Both the position numbers and the translations under genes were made by a program. The notes beneath the pieces were generated by a model. That model did no database searches. It was given only the letters and a program-made list of their open reading frames with translations, and was not told the origin of the DNA. Positions 1 to 7,970 of a stretch of 64,000 bases of DNA are shown piece after piece (position 1 is the first letter of the stretch; every line of letters begins with the position of its first letter). The DNA comes from an uncultured Lachnospiraceae bacterium (lineage in GTDB: Bacteria > Bacillota > Clostridia > Lachnospirales > Lachnospiraceae), in contig CAJUQJ010000001.1 in NCBI GenBank assembly GCA_910588215.1, positions 62,001 through 126,000 on the forward strand. The letters run 5' to 3'.

Positions 1-30
1 TGGAAATGTTACGAAGAGAGGGAATGATTT

Positions 31-2481
31 ATGAGCAGAGATACAGAAAACGGCAGAGAAAACGAAGCTGTTGATATGGGAGTACTGTCCTGTCTGCATT
101 ATAGAGAAATGGAAACAGGGACAAAGATCCTTCCTACCGTGATGCTCCGTGGGCTGTCAATCCTGCCGGGGATGGTCATTCATTTTGACTTAAGTACGGA
201 TAAGTCGATCGAAGCGGTGGAGCAGGCGATGTTGGCGGATCAGAGGATATTTGTCGTGACGCAGAAGAATGTGGAAGCGGAAGAGCCGGGACTCGAAGAT
301 GTCTATGAGACCGGTACGATCGCTGTGATCAGGCAGGTGACGAAGCTGCCGGGACATGTTCTGCGGGTATTGGTGGAAGGAACGTTAAGAGGTAGAATAT
401 GTCGGTTTGTACAGGAAAAAGATCATATTATGGCGGAAGTGTCGTATGAAAATGACGATATGACAGAGCTGACGGAAGAAGAACAGGAAGCAATGACCAG
501 AATGGTCAAGGAATCTTTTGCAGCATATTATACCTGCTTTCCCAAAGTAGGTAAGGCTGTGGCGGACCAGATCGAGGAGGAGATGCAGCTGGGACGGCTG
601 TTAGACTGTATCACCATCAACATGCCGTTGACGCTGGCGGATAAGCAGGCAATCCTCGGGGCGGTATCCGTGAAGGAGCGGTTTGAGATCCTGACGGGGC
701 TTCTGGCACGGGAAGTGGACGTGGTTCGGATCAAGAATGAACTGGCGAAGGATATCAGGGAGCGAATCGATAAGAATCAGAGAGATTATATCCTGCGGGA
801 GCAGTTATATTATATTAAAGAGGAGTTGGGGGAAAACACTGCGGATTCCGATGTGAAGCAGTTTGAGGCGGCAGTGGAGAAGCTTAAGGCGAAGAAGGAA
901 GTCAAGGAGAAGATCTGCAGGGAGATTGGCCGGTACAAGAATGTGCTCGGCAGTAATTCGGAGGCGGCGGTGGAGCGGGCTTATATCGAAACACTGTTGG
1001 AACTGCCCTGGGATAAGGCTTCCCGGGACAACAACGATCTGGCCAGGGCAGAGAAGATCCTTAATGATGACCACTATGGACTTACGAAGGTTAAGGAGAG
1101 GATTCTCGAATATCTGGCGGTGCGTGTGTTGACCGGTAAGGGCAGAAGCCCGATCATCTGTCTGGTGGGACCTCCGGGCACCGGTAAGACTTCCATTGCC
1201 CGCAGTGTGGCGGCATCACTGAATAAGAAGTATGTGCGCATCTGTCTGGGCGGCATTCGGGATGAGGCTGAGATCAGAGGACATCGCAAGACTTATGTGG
1301 GTGCTATGCCGGGCAGGATCGTCAATGCGGTCAGGCAGGCAGGAGTGAAGAATCCGTTGCTGCTTCTGGACGAGATCGATAAGGTGAGCAGTGACTATAA
1401 GGGTGATCCCAGTTCGGCGCTGTTGGAAGTGTTGGACGGAGAACAGAACGAGGCATTCCGTGATCATTATGTGGAAATTCCCATTGATCTGTCAGAGGTA
1501 CTGTTTATCGCTACGGCGAACGGCACGGACAACATTCCGAAGCCGCTTTTGGATCGTATGGAGCTGATTGAGATCAATAGCTACACGGCCAATGAGAAAT
1601 TTCATATCGCCAGGGAACATCTGGTACAGAAGGAAATGGATAAGAACGGAATCCGGGAGGAAGAGATAGGTTTTACCGACGAAGTGCTTTATGCCATCAT
1701 CAGCCGCTATACGAGAGAAGCAGGAGTGCGCGGCTTGGAGAGGCAGATAGGGGCTGTATGTCGGAAGGAGGCGCGGCATATTCTGGAGAGACGACAGGAG
1801 ACGGCGGCTAAGAAGAAAAAGAATGCAGGAGAGGAAAAAGCACAATTGACTGATAAGGTCGTGATCACTGCGGATAATCTGGAACAGTATCTGGGCAAGC
1901 CCCGGTATCAGCAGGATAAGATCGCGCAAAAAGATGAGGTCGGTATCGTGCGCGGCCTGGCCTGGACGAGTGTGGGCGGCGACACCCTGCAGATCGAGGT
2001 AAACATGATGCCCGGAGAAGGGAAGATTGACCTGACTGGTCAGATGGGTGACGTGATGCAGGAATCCGCGCGGATAGCCATGAGTTATGTACGCTCTGTC
2101 AGTGAACAGTATCAGATTGAGGAGAAGCTGTTCCGGAAGAGGGATTTTCATCTTCATATTCCGGAAGGAGCCGTTCCTAAGGACGGACCGTCAGCAGGCA
2201 TTACTATGGCGACGGCGATTCTTTCTGCCGCGACGGGTAGGCCGGTGCGGGCGGACGTTGCGATGACCGGTGAAGTCACTCTCCGCGGAAGGGTATTGCC
2301 CATCGGCGGTTTGAAGGAGAAGATACTGGCGGCGAAGACGGCGGGGGTACATAGGGTGCTTGTTCCGAAGGATAATGAGAAAGATATCGCGGAACTGGAC
2401 CGGGAGATCACAGACGGTTTAGAGATCTGCATGGTAGAGTGTATGGAAGAGGTTGCAGACTATGCGTTTGTTTGCGTATAG
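31..2481 (+). CDS. lon: ATP-dependent protease Lon (LonA type)
   Basis: Cytoplasmic AAA+ serine protease that unfolds and degrades damaged and regulatory proteins. The 816-residue product has the LonA order: N-terminal substrate domain (about 25–225), helical linker, AAA+ module with Walker A GPPGTGKT at 380–387, and C-terminal protease domain. The catalytic dyad is visible: Ser721 in KDGPSAG and Lys764 in GGLKEK, 43 residues apart as in E. coli Lon. A lysine-rich stretch near 590–605 makes it slightly longer than B. subtilis LonA. The ATG at 31 follows an AGAGAGGGA ribosome site. engB follows 75 bases downstream, as in many Firmicutes. The promoter lies upstream of the window. Identification is secure. 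Confidence 0.97.
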   Translation: MSRDTENGRENEAVDMGVLSCLHYREMETGTKILPTVMLRGLSILPGMVIHFDLSTDKSIEAVEQAMLADQRIFVVTQKNVEAEEPGLEDVYETGTIAVIRQVTKLPGHVLRVLVEGTLRGRICRFVQEKDHIMAEVSYENDDMTELTEEEQEAMTRMVKESFAAYYTCFPKVGKAVADQIEEEMQLGRLLDCITINMPLTLADKQAILGAVSVKERFEILTGLLAREVDVVRIKNELAKDIRERIDKNQRDYILREQLYYIKEELGENTADSDVKQFEAAVEKLKAKKEVKEKICREIGRYKNVLGSNSEAAVERAYIETLLELPWDKASRDNNDLARAEKILNDDHYGLTKVKERILEYLAVRVLTGKGRSPIICLVGPPGTGKTSIARSVAASLNKKYVRICLGGIRDEAEIRGHRKTYVGAMPGRIVNAVRQAGVKNPLLLLDEIDKVSSDYKGDPSSALLEVLDGEQNEAFRDHYVEIPIDLSEVLFIATANGTDNIPKPLLDRMELIEINSYTANEKFHIAREHLVQKEMDKNGIREEEIGFTDEVLYAIISRYTREAGVRGLERQIGAVCRKEARHILERRQETAAKKKKNAGEEKAQLTDKVVITADNLEQYLGKPRYQQDKIAQKDEVGIVRGLAWTSVGGDTLQIEVNMMPGEGKIDLTGQMGDVMQESARIAMSYVRSVSEQYQIEEKLFRKRDFHLHIPEGAVPKDGPSAGITMATAILSAATGRPVRADVAMTGEVTLRGRVLPIGGLKEKILAAKTAGVHRVLVPKDNEKDIAELDREITDGLEICMVECMEEVADYAFVCV

Positions 2482-2556
2482 CGTGAGTATGCTTTCACCC
2501 GATCCGGCTGTGTAAACAGTGTAAGGCCTGTGTATATGCAGGGAAAGGATGAATAA

Positions 2557-3147
2557 ATGATAATCAAAAATGTAAACTTGGAGACGGTATGCGGGATCAC
2601 GAGTACGCTGCCGGAGAATGTGCTGCCGGAGGTAGCTTTTGCGGGAAAGAGCAATGTGGGAAAATCGTCGTTGATCAACGGGCTGATGAACCGCAAGTCT
2701 TTGGCGCGTACCAGCTCTCAGCCAGGCAAGACGCAGACGATCAATTATTATAATGTGAATGGCCAGATGTATTTCGTGGATCTGCCCGGGTACGGGTATG
2801 CCACCGCCAATGAGAAAGTGAAGGCGCAGTGGGGCAAATTGATCGAGGATTATCTGTATCAGTCAAAGAAGATCCGCGCGGTTTTTTTGCTGATCGATAT
2901 CAGACATGCGCCTTCCGAGAATGACAGGATCATGTACGACTGGATCCTGGACAGAGGATATAAGCCGATCATTATTGCCACGAAGTTGGATAAGATCAAG
3001 AGAAGCCAGGTGCAAAAGCAGGTGAAGTTGATCTGCGATACGCTGGCAGTGGTGGAGGACACTACCGTCATTCCTTATTCTTCTCTGTCGAAACAGGGGC
3101 GGGACGAGATCTATGAGCTTCTGGACAGGATGCTGGAGGATGAGTAA
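2557..3147 (+). CDS. engB: Ribosome biogenesis GTPase EngB (YsxC/YihA)
   Basis: Small essential GTPase acting in late assembly of the large ribosomal subunit. The 196 residues match the usual family length. G1 is GKSNVGKSS at 30–38, G3 is in DLPGYG, and G4 is TKLDK. The G2 region carries the family TSSQPGKTQTIN segment. A GGAAAGGA ribosome site precedes the ATG. It lies directly downstream of lon, the conserved lonA–ysxC arrangement, and is probably co-transcribed with it. Confidence 0.96.
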   Translation: MIIKNVNLETVCGITSTLPENVLPEVAFAGKSNVGKSSLINGLMNRKSLARTSSQPGKTQTINYYNVNGQMYFVDLPGYGYATANEKVKAQWGKLIEDYLYQSKKIRAVFLLIDIRHAPSENDRIMYDWILDRGYKPIIIATKLDKIKRSQVQKQVKLICDTLAVVEDTTVIPYSSLSKQGRDEIYELLDRMLEDE

Positions 3148-3200
3148 GAAACCGGTGCGATCAATTGAGGGGCGGCTTGGTTAGAAATGGAGGAATTTGG

Positions 3201-4499
3201 ATGAGACAATCGATCAAGACATACCTGAAAGTCATATTGAATCTGCTGACGGCACTGATCATACTGCTTTTGTGTATTTTTCTGCTGCCGCGGTGCATCA
3301 TCTTCTTTATGCCGTTTATCATCGGGTGGTTCATATCACTGATCGCTTCACCGGTGGTGCGCTTTTTCGAGGAACGGCTGAAGATACGGCGCAAGGGTGC
3401 GTCGGTGATCGTGATCGTGGCCGTGCTTGCGGTGGTGATCCTCCTGTTCTATGCGGTTGGAGCAAAACTGGTGAAGGAAGGTATTAATTTCGTCAACGAA
3501 CTTCCCATGCTGTGGGACAGTGTTATGGCGGAATTTAATGAGGTTGGAGACAATCTGGAAGGGCTATTCAATAAGCTGCCCTTGGAAACACAGCAGACGC
3601 TGGATAATCTCGGTTCGGAGATGGGTACTTATTTCGGAGGGATCATTGAGAGTATCGGTTCACCGACTTTTGAGGCGGTGGGGAATGTGGCCAAACAGCT
3701 GCCGGATATCTTCCTGGGTGTCATCATGTGTATTCTTTCGGCGTATTTCTTTGTGGCGGACAAGGGATATATGGCGAATATCATGAAAAAGTATGTGCCG
3801 GGAGCGGTGCTTTACCGGTTTGACCTGATACGCAGAAGTTTCCGGAATGCGGTGGGCGGTTATTTCAAGGCACAGTTTAAGATTGAATGCTGGATCTATG
3901 TAATGCTGGTGATCGGTCTCTTTATCTTGAAGGTGCGGTATGTGCCGCTGGTGGCGTTGGGGATCGCATTTCTGGATTTCCTGCCGGTGTTCGGTACGGG
4001 TACGGTGATGCTTCCCTGGGCGGTGATCGAGATCTTGAGCAGGGATTATAAGATGGCGGTGGGATTGATCATCATCTGGCTGTCGGGACAGCTTGTACGG
4101 CAGGTGATCCAGCCGAAGATCGTGGGAGATTCCATCGGGGTAGACGCTATTCCAACCTTATTCTTACTGTTTGTGGGATATAAGGCAGCCGGAGTGATGG
4201 GGATGATCATTGCAGTGCCGATTGGTATCATCGTGATCAATCTCTATGAGGACGGTGCTTTTGACACTACGAGGCAAAGCCTGAAGATCCTTGCGGCAGG
4301 ATTTAACAAATTCAGAAGAATCCGGCCAGAGGATATCGCTATCGTGGAGGAATATGAGCGCGAAGTGGAGCGCAGCTACCAGTCTAAGCTAAGGAGCGCC
4401 GAGGAGGAAGAGCGTGAACTGGAGGAGGCGGCTAAGATCAAGATCGAGGAGCCGCTTATCATTAAGAAGATCATATCGAAGAAGAGCGATAAGAAGTAG
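3201..4499 (+). CDS. AI-2E family (PerM/YtvI-like) membrane transporter
   Basis: Polytopic inner-membrane protein of the AI-2E/PerM family. Members are variously linked to export of small molecules or ion exchange, and the substrate cannot be read here. The 432 residues contain an N-terminal pair of membrane segments, a long extracytoplasmic helical region (about 75–160), then a membrane block with the family features FLPVFGTGTVMLPWA and SGQLVRQVIQPKIVG. The tail is highly charged. A TTG at 3165 would extend the frame, but the ATG at 3201 has a proper ATGGAGGA ribosome site 7 bases upstream and is preferred. It probably continues the lon–engB transcription unit, with a gap of 53 bases. Confidence 0.87.
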   Translation: MRQSIKTYLKVILNLLTALIILLLCIFLLPRCIIFFMPFIIGWFISLIASPVVRFFEERLKIRRKGASVIVIVAVLAVVILLFYAVGAKLVKEGINFVNELPMLWDSVMAEFNEVGDNLEGLFNKLPLETQQTLDNLGSEMGTYFGGIIESIGSPTFEAVGNVAKQLPDIFLGVIMCILSAYFFVADKGYMANIMKKYVPGAVLYRFDLIRRSFRNAVGGYFKAQFKIECWIYVMLVIGLFILKVRYVPLVALGIAFLDFLPVFGTGTVMLPWAVIEILSRDYKMAVGLIIIWLSGQLVRQVIQPKIVGDSIGVDAIPTLFLLFVGYKAAGVMGMIIAVPIGIIVINLYEDGAFDTTRQSLKILAAGFNKFRRIRPEDIAIVEEYEREVERSYQSKLRSAEEEERELEEAAKIKIEEPLIIKKIISKKSDKK

Positions 4500-4547
4500 A
4501 GAGTGGCCGGAAGGGGCGTAAACTTAAGGAAAAGAAAGAAGGATGAA

Positions 4548-4646
4548 GATTGAAAATTAAAATTTTCAATCGCGAGATTTGTGTCTGCGCGTTGCTTGCC
4601 ACAAACTCGTTTATGCGCAAAAAGCAGCGCAGAAATGGAGAAAACT
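4548..4646 (+). repeat. Hairpin leader module with Shine-Dalgarno (ddh copy)
   Basis: The non-coding leader has a perfect 10-bp hairpin (4548–4557 with 4562–4571). A second imperfect hairpin follows, built on GCGAGATTTGTG and CACAAACTCG (4572–4609). It ends in AGAAATGGAG, the ribosome site of the next gene. The same order (A/T hairpin, GAGTTTGTG hairpin, then ATGGAGG) recurs upstream of nfo, and parts recur upstream of the EAL and GH38 genes. Confidence 0.55.
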
Positions 4647-5633
4647 ATGATGCAGGTGACGGTATATAGTTGCAGGGATTTTGACGAGAAGGATCTGTTT
4701 CTGGAATATGCGAAAGAACTGGGCATAGAAGTGGTGCTGTGTGCGGATGCACCAGATCACGATAATGTTTCTCTGAGTAAGGGAAGCCGTTGTGTGGATG
4801 TGCTCACCACGAAGATCGATGCGCAGTTGATGCGGGCGTTTCGTGAGCAGGGGGTGGAATTTATCACTACCAGAACGATCGGTTATGATCATATAGATCT
4901 GGCGGCGGCGAAAGAATGCGGTATCCGGGTTGGCAATGCGCCTTACGGCCCGCATGGGGTAGCTGACTATACGGTGATGCTGATATTGATGTCTATCCGT
5001 AAGATGGGGGCGATCCTGGGACGGACTGCTCTGCAGGACTATACGCTGGCCGGCTTAAACGGCAGAGAACTGAAGGATTTGACCGTAGGAGTCATCGGAA
5101 CGGGGCGTATCGGCGCAACGGTAGTACGCAGTCTGTCCGGGTTCGGCTGCCGCATCTTGGCCTATGATCTATATGAAAAAGAAGAAGTCAGGCAGTACGC
5201 ATCCTACGTGCCGCTTGCCCGGATCTGGAAGGAAGCTGATGTGATCACGCTGCACACGCCGCTGACGGAAGACAATTTTCACTTGATCAATGCGGACACC
5301 ATGGCACAGATGAAGGACGGGGTAGTGATCATCAATACGGCCAGGGGAGCGTTGATCGATTCGGACGCTTTTATCGAAGCCATCGAGGAAGGCAAGATCG
5401 GGGCTGCAGGACTGGATGTGGTAGAAAATGAGTTCGGACTATACTATTATGACCACAAATCGGATATATTAAAGAATAAGGAGCTTGCACTGCTCAGAAG
5501 CTTTCCGAATGTGACAGTGTCGCACCATATGGCTTTTTATACCAGAAACTATGTGGAAACGGTAGTAAAGGACTCTTTGATGAGCTGCAGATGTCATATG
5601 GAAGGAAAAGAGAATCCATGGGAGATTAAATGA
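4647..5633 (+). CDS. D-isomer specific 2-hydroxyacid dehydrogenase (D-lactate dehydrogenase type)
   Basis: NAD-dependent enzyme, most likely reducing pyruvate to D-lactate in fermentation. The 328 residues show the LdhA-type signature. The nucleotide-binding loop is GTGRIG at 151–156. The catalytic arginine is R233 in NTARGALID, the acidic partner E260 in VVENEFG, and the catalytic histidine H294 in SHHMAFYT. The motif RTIGYDHID is typical of D-lactate dehydrogenases. The frame opens at 4581, but a GGAG at 4637–4640 sits 6 bases before the ATG at 4647. An ATG at 4650 is the alternative. The stop overlaps the start of the VanZ gene (ATGA), so the two are translationally coupled. Other 2-ketoacid substrates remain possible. 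Confidence 0.85.
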   Translation: MMQVTVYSCRDFDEKDLFLEYAKELGIEVVLCADAPDHDNVSLSKGSRCVDVLTTKIDAQLMRAFREQGVEFITTRTIGYDHIDLAAAKECGIRVGNAPYGPHGVADYTVMLILMSIRKMGAILGRTALQDYTLAGLNGRELKDLTVGVIGTGRIGATVVRSLSGFGCRILAYDLYEKEEVRQYASYVPLARIWKEADVITLHTPLTEDNFHLINADTMAQMKDGVVIINTARGALIDSDAFIEAIEEGKIGAAGLDVVENEFGLYYYDHKSDILKNKELALLRSFPNVTVSHHMAFYTRNYVETVVKDSLMSCRCHMEGKENPWEIK

Positions 5634-6148
5634 GGATTGAATTAGAGAGATTAAAATCAAAGCGTTTCCTGAAATTCCTTTTTGCCCTTTATATCGTGGT
5701 GGTCATCAAGGTCATTATCTTTAAATATCCCTTTGAACAACTGCGGGCCATCGCCAATACGTGGCAGAAAGGCGTAATCCTGGAAGGGTTGGGGACGGCG
5801 AATTTCGTGCCGTTCCATACGATCAAGATGTATATAGAATATGCTTACAAATTAAATAGCGTGGAGAACCTGGCGGGAAATGTTCTGGCCTTTGTACCTT
5901 TTGGATTTCTTTTTCCTCTGGTATCCCAGGACGGCAGAAAGTTTTCGGTCATGTTCGTGAACGCCTTCACTTTCGTGCTGGGGATCGAGACTTTTCAGTT
6001 GTTCAGTGCTTTCGGTGCTTTCGATGTGGATGATATCCTGCTAAACTGCCTGGGAGCGGCATTGGGATTCGGTATTTATAAGATCTTGGAGAAAAAAGGA
6101 TTCCGGTGGTTGTGTTTATCCGGGAAAAGGAATAAAATAAAACAATAA
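5630..6148 (+). CDS. VanZ family membrane protein
   Basis: Membrane protein of 172 residues with about four hydrophobic helices and the VanZ-like pattern NFVPFHTI, then ENLAGNVLAFVPFGFLFP, then GIETFQL and DVDDILLNCLGAALG. VanZ proteins are associated with low-level teicoplanin resistance, but most homologues have no assigned role. The start codon overlaps the stop of the dehydrogenase gene by four bases, and GGAG lies 6 bases upstream. No van genes are nearby, so a resistance role should not be inferred. Confidence 0.85.
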   Translation: MRIELERLKSKRFLKFLFALYIVVVIKVIIFKYPFEQLRAIANTWQKGVILEGLGTANFVPFHTIKMYIEYAYKLNSVENLAGNVLAFVPFGFLFPLVSQDGRKFSVMFVNAFTFVLGIETFQLFSAFGAFDVDDILLNCLGAALGFGIYKILEKKGFRWLCLSGKRNKIKQ

Positions 6149-6187
6149 AATTTAAGATGCGGGTGTTGCATATAGGAGGGGGATATT

Positions 6188-6778
6188 ATGGGCAGCCTGT
6201 TAAAGAAACTAAAGAAGAATGTGGTGATCTCTGCCATATTATGTATTGTGTTAGGACTGGTATTGGCCATCTGGCCGGGGATGTCGATGCACATCGTGTG
6301 CATTGCCATCGGCTCGGTACTGATCCTGGGAGGATTGATGCGGCTGGCGGAGAGCTTTTTTGACAGAGACGGCAGTATGTATACGCAGATGAACATGATC
6401 GTGGGGATCATCTTCGCAGTTGTCGGGGTTTGGATCGTGATCAAGCCGGAGAAGGTGTTGGCGATCATTCCCATCATCGTTGGGATCGTGATCGCGGTGC
6501 ATGGTCTGAATAACTTACAACAGGCAGTGTCTCTCTGCAAAGAGCAATATGACAAATGGTGGGTGGCTCTGATCTTAGGACTGGTGACGGTAGGATTCGG
6601 TGCGCTGTTGATCTTCAAGCCTTTTGCGGCGCTTGATACGGTGGTGACGCTGATCGGATTTTTCCTGATCTATGACGGCGTGTCAGATCTATGGATCGTG
6701 TCGAGGATATCCAGGACGGCGAAGGTGCTGTGGCAGGAGGCCGAAGCGCTGGACGTGGAGGCCGAGGAGATCGATTGA
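6188..6778 (+). CDS. DUF308/HdeD-like membrane protein
   Basis: Membrane protein of 196 residues with six predicted hydrophobic helices in three pairs, separated by short loops. This is the DUF308 pattern, to which E. coli HdeD belongs. Repeated GxxxxxxG-rich helices such as AIWPGMSMHIVCIAIGSVLILGG support this. The charged tail is acidic. A strong AGGAGGGG ribosome site lies 7 bases before the ATG. The function is unknown. It closes the run of plus-strand genes, and a palindromic repeat begins two bases after its stop. Confidence 0.78.
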   Translation: MGSLLKKLKKNVVISAILCIVLGLVLAIWPGMSMHIVCIAIGSVLILGGLMRLAESFFDRDGSMYTQMNMIVGIIFAVVGVWIVIKPEKVLAIIPIIVGIVIAVHGLNNLQQAVSLCKEQYDKWWVALILGLVTVGFGALLIFKPFAALDTVVTLIGFFLIYDGVSDLWIVSRISRTAKVLWQEAEALDVEAEEID

Positions 6779-6779
6779 G

Positions 6780-6867
6780 GTTACTATTCACGGTGCCCTG
6801 CACCTTGCTGCATGGGCATTGAGTACGTAGTACTCGCCGATAACTTTACGGTTTCAGGCATCCAGCC
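6780..6867 (+). repeat. 88-bp palindromic intergenic repeat, copy 1
   Basis: This 88-bp stretch recurs in reverse complement at 35605–35692 with one mismatch. A shorter degenerate copy lies at 63012–63050. It contains two hairpins, GAGTACgtaGTACTC and GCCCTGCA…TGCATGGGC. It starts 2 bases after the stop of the DUF308 gene, so it would be in that gene's 3' untranslated region. Confidence 0.8.
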
Positions 6868-7106
6868 TCTCGCCGAAGGGCGCTAAACGTCCGGGGGACG
6901 TTTGCTAAGCGCCGACCGGAGTGGAACGTAGACATTTGGAATGGGCTGGATGCGTTACAGTTTGCGGCCGGTTAGGCCGTGAACTGTAACCGATTGAGAA
7001 GCGGCCTGGTGGCAGAACAAATTTAGACTTGTAAATTTGGGTCAGACGTACTAAAATAAATGCAGGGATTAATTCAGAATCATGTAATGAAGAGAGGGAA
7101 TAAGCT
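6868..7106 (+). other. Intergenic palindrome cluster upstream of the 171-residue ORF
   Basis: No gene is seen. There are two strong inverted repeats. One spans 6879–6913 (GGCGCT…AGCGCC with AAACGTCC/GGACGTTT inside). The other spans 6954–6990 (GTTACAGTT…AACTGTAAC with CGGCCGG/GGCCG inside). They probably form one composite repeat region with the 88-bp element. A related GGCCAGGCCGTAAACTGT sequence lies near 19160. No convincing sigma-A promoter was found for the downstream ORF. Confidence 0.5.
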
Positions 7107-7622
7107 ATGGCGATCGGAGCGATCAGTGCATATGGGGCTATGAATGCGATGAGTGCAGTGAGTTTTCGGCCGTATGTGTATAATGCGAATACAGTAAATT
7201 CATCCAGCATGAATAAACTGTCCAGGATATCGGACGATGTGCTGGATAAGAAGATTGATTACAGCGAGTTGACAGACGAGAGTCTCAACGAGAACCCGCT
7301 TAAGAAAGGGCAGACGCTTGATTTCCAGGGAATGCTTGATATGCAGATGAGCCGTGGACAGAATATCGCGGCCAAGATCATGCGTCCTATGGAAGCAGGA
7401 GCGGATATCGTGCAGAGTGCGACCGAAGAAGCGATGCGGCCGGCGGCGAATGCAGGAAGTGCTGCTGCGCGTTTTGATCTGTCCGGGGCAGAAGATGCAC
7501 AGCAGGTAGAGCAGACCGCCGTAGAAGCAGATGTGGATGTGGCGGCGGACGCAAACGGCGGGAACATTAATTATCAGATGCAGCAGGCATTGCGGGCATA
7601 TGAGATGTTTATGACGGCATAA
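7107..7622 (+). CDS. Uncharacterised 171-residue protein
   Basis: I do not recognise a family. The gene is well supported: AGAGAGGGA lies 9 bases before the ATG, the codon use matches its neighbours, and a clean terminator follows. The N-terminus is rich in Ala, Met and Tyr but has no signal peptide. The middle (45–105) is polar with a GQTLDFQGMLDMQMSRGQN segment. The C-terminal third is Ala/Asp/Val-rich and low in complexity, ending with a short amphipathic helix (YQMQQALRAYEMFM). No membrane segment is evident. It sits upstream of a chemotaxis receptor, so a motility-related role is a guess only. Confidence 0.75.
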   Translation: MAIGAISAYGAMNAMSAVSFRPYVYNANTVNSSSMNKLSRISDDVLDKKIDYSELTDESLNENPLKKGQTLDFQGMLDMQMSRGQNIAAKIMRPMEAGADIVQSATEEAMRPAANAGSAAARFDLSGAEDAQQVEQTAVEADVDVAADANGGNINYQMQQALRAYEMFMTA

Positions 7623-7657
7623 CAGATCGGTAATTTTATAGTTGATCGGAAGACGGG

Positions 7658-7689
7658 TCCTCACTTGATGTCAGGTGAGGATTCTTTTT
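7658..7689 (+). terminator. Rho-independent terminator after the 171-residue ORF
   Basis: Stem TCCTCAC (7658–7664) pairs with GTGAGGA (7675–7681), followed by TTCTTTTT. It is 35 bases past the stop codon. Confidence 0.85.
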
Positions 7690-7703
7690 GCCCTGAGGGT
7701 ACA

Positions 7704-7869
7704 CTAGTACTCCGTACTGAAAACCCTTGTGCAAATATTTCGGTCTATTTTCCCGATTGCACAAGCCCAGAATACTCAACGTAGCCCGCTACGCCTCCGT
7801 TTCTGAACTTGTACACTCGAAAAAATATCCTCGAAAATTTGCACAGGAACTTCAAGTACGGAGTACTAG
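7704..7869. mobile_element. 166-bp MITE-like element, copy 1
   Basis: This stretch is identical over all 166 bp to 22582–22747. The ends are perfect 15-bp inverted repeats (CTAGTACTCCGTACT), and the similarity extends imperfectly to about 38 bp per end. Inside there is a 9-bp inverted repeat CTTGTGCAA…TTGCACAAG and a small GTAGC-cc-GCTAC hairpin. It has no coding capacity of its own. The left and right CTAG may be a 4-bp target duplication. This would resemble IS5-type YTAR targets, but that is inference. The right end lies 32 bp before the promoter of the chemotaxis gene. Confidence 0.85.
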
Positions 7870-7901
7870 TGGATGTATCTGCTGCTTGTTATGGCTCGGT
7901 T

Positions 7902-7930
7902 TTGACTTTTTTGGGAAAAAACAGTATACT
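7902..7930 (+). promoter_or_regulatory. Sigma-A promoter of the chemotaxis receptor gene
   Basis: TTGACT at 7902–7907, 17-base spacer, TATACT at 7925–7930. The predicted transcript starts about 35 bases before the ATG at 7971. It lies just outside the right end of the MITE-like element. Confidence 0.8.
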
Positions 7931-7970
7931 GTATAGAAGTATTATTGTTACATATAGGAGGGATTCTACG

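Noticed and set aside
5630..6148. Glycopeptide resistance locus
   Set aside because: A single VanZ-like protein without vanHAX genes is common in Clostridia and does not indicate resistance.
7809..7970. N-terminal extension of the chemotaxis receptor into the MITE-like element
   Set aside because: The frame is open by chance. The promoter at 7902–7930 and the ribosome site at 7956 show that translation starts at 7971.
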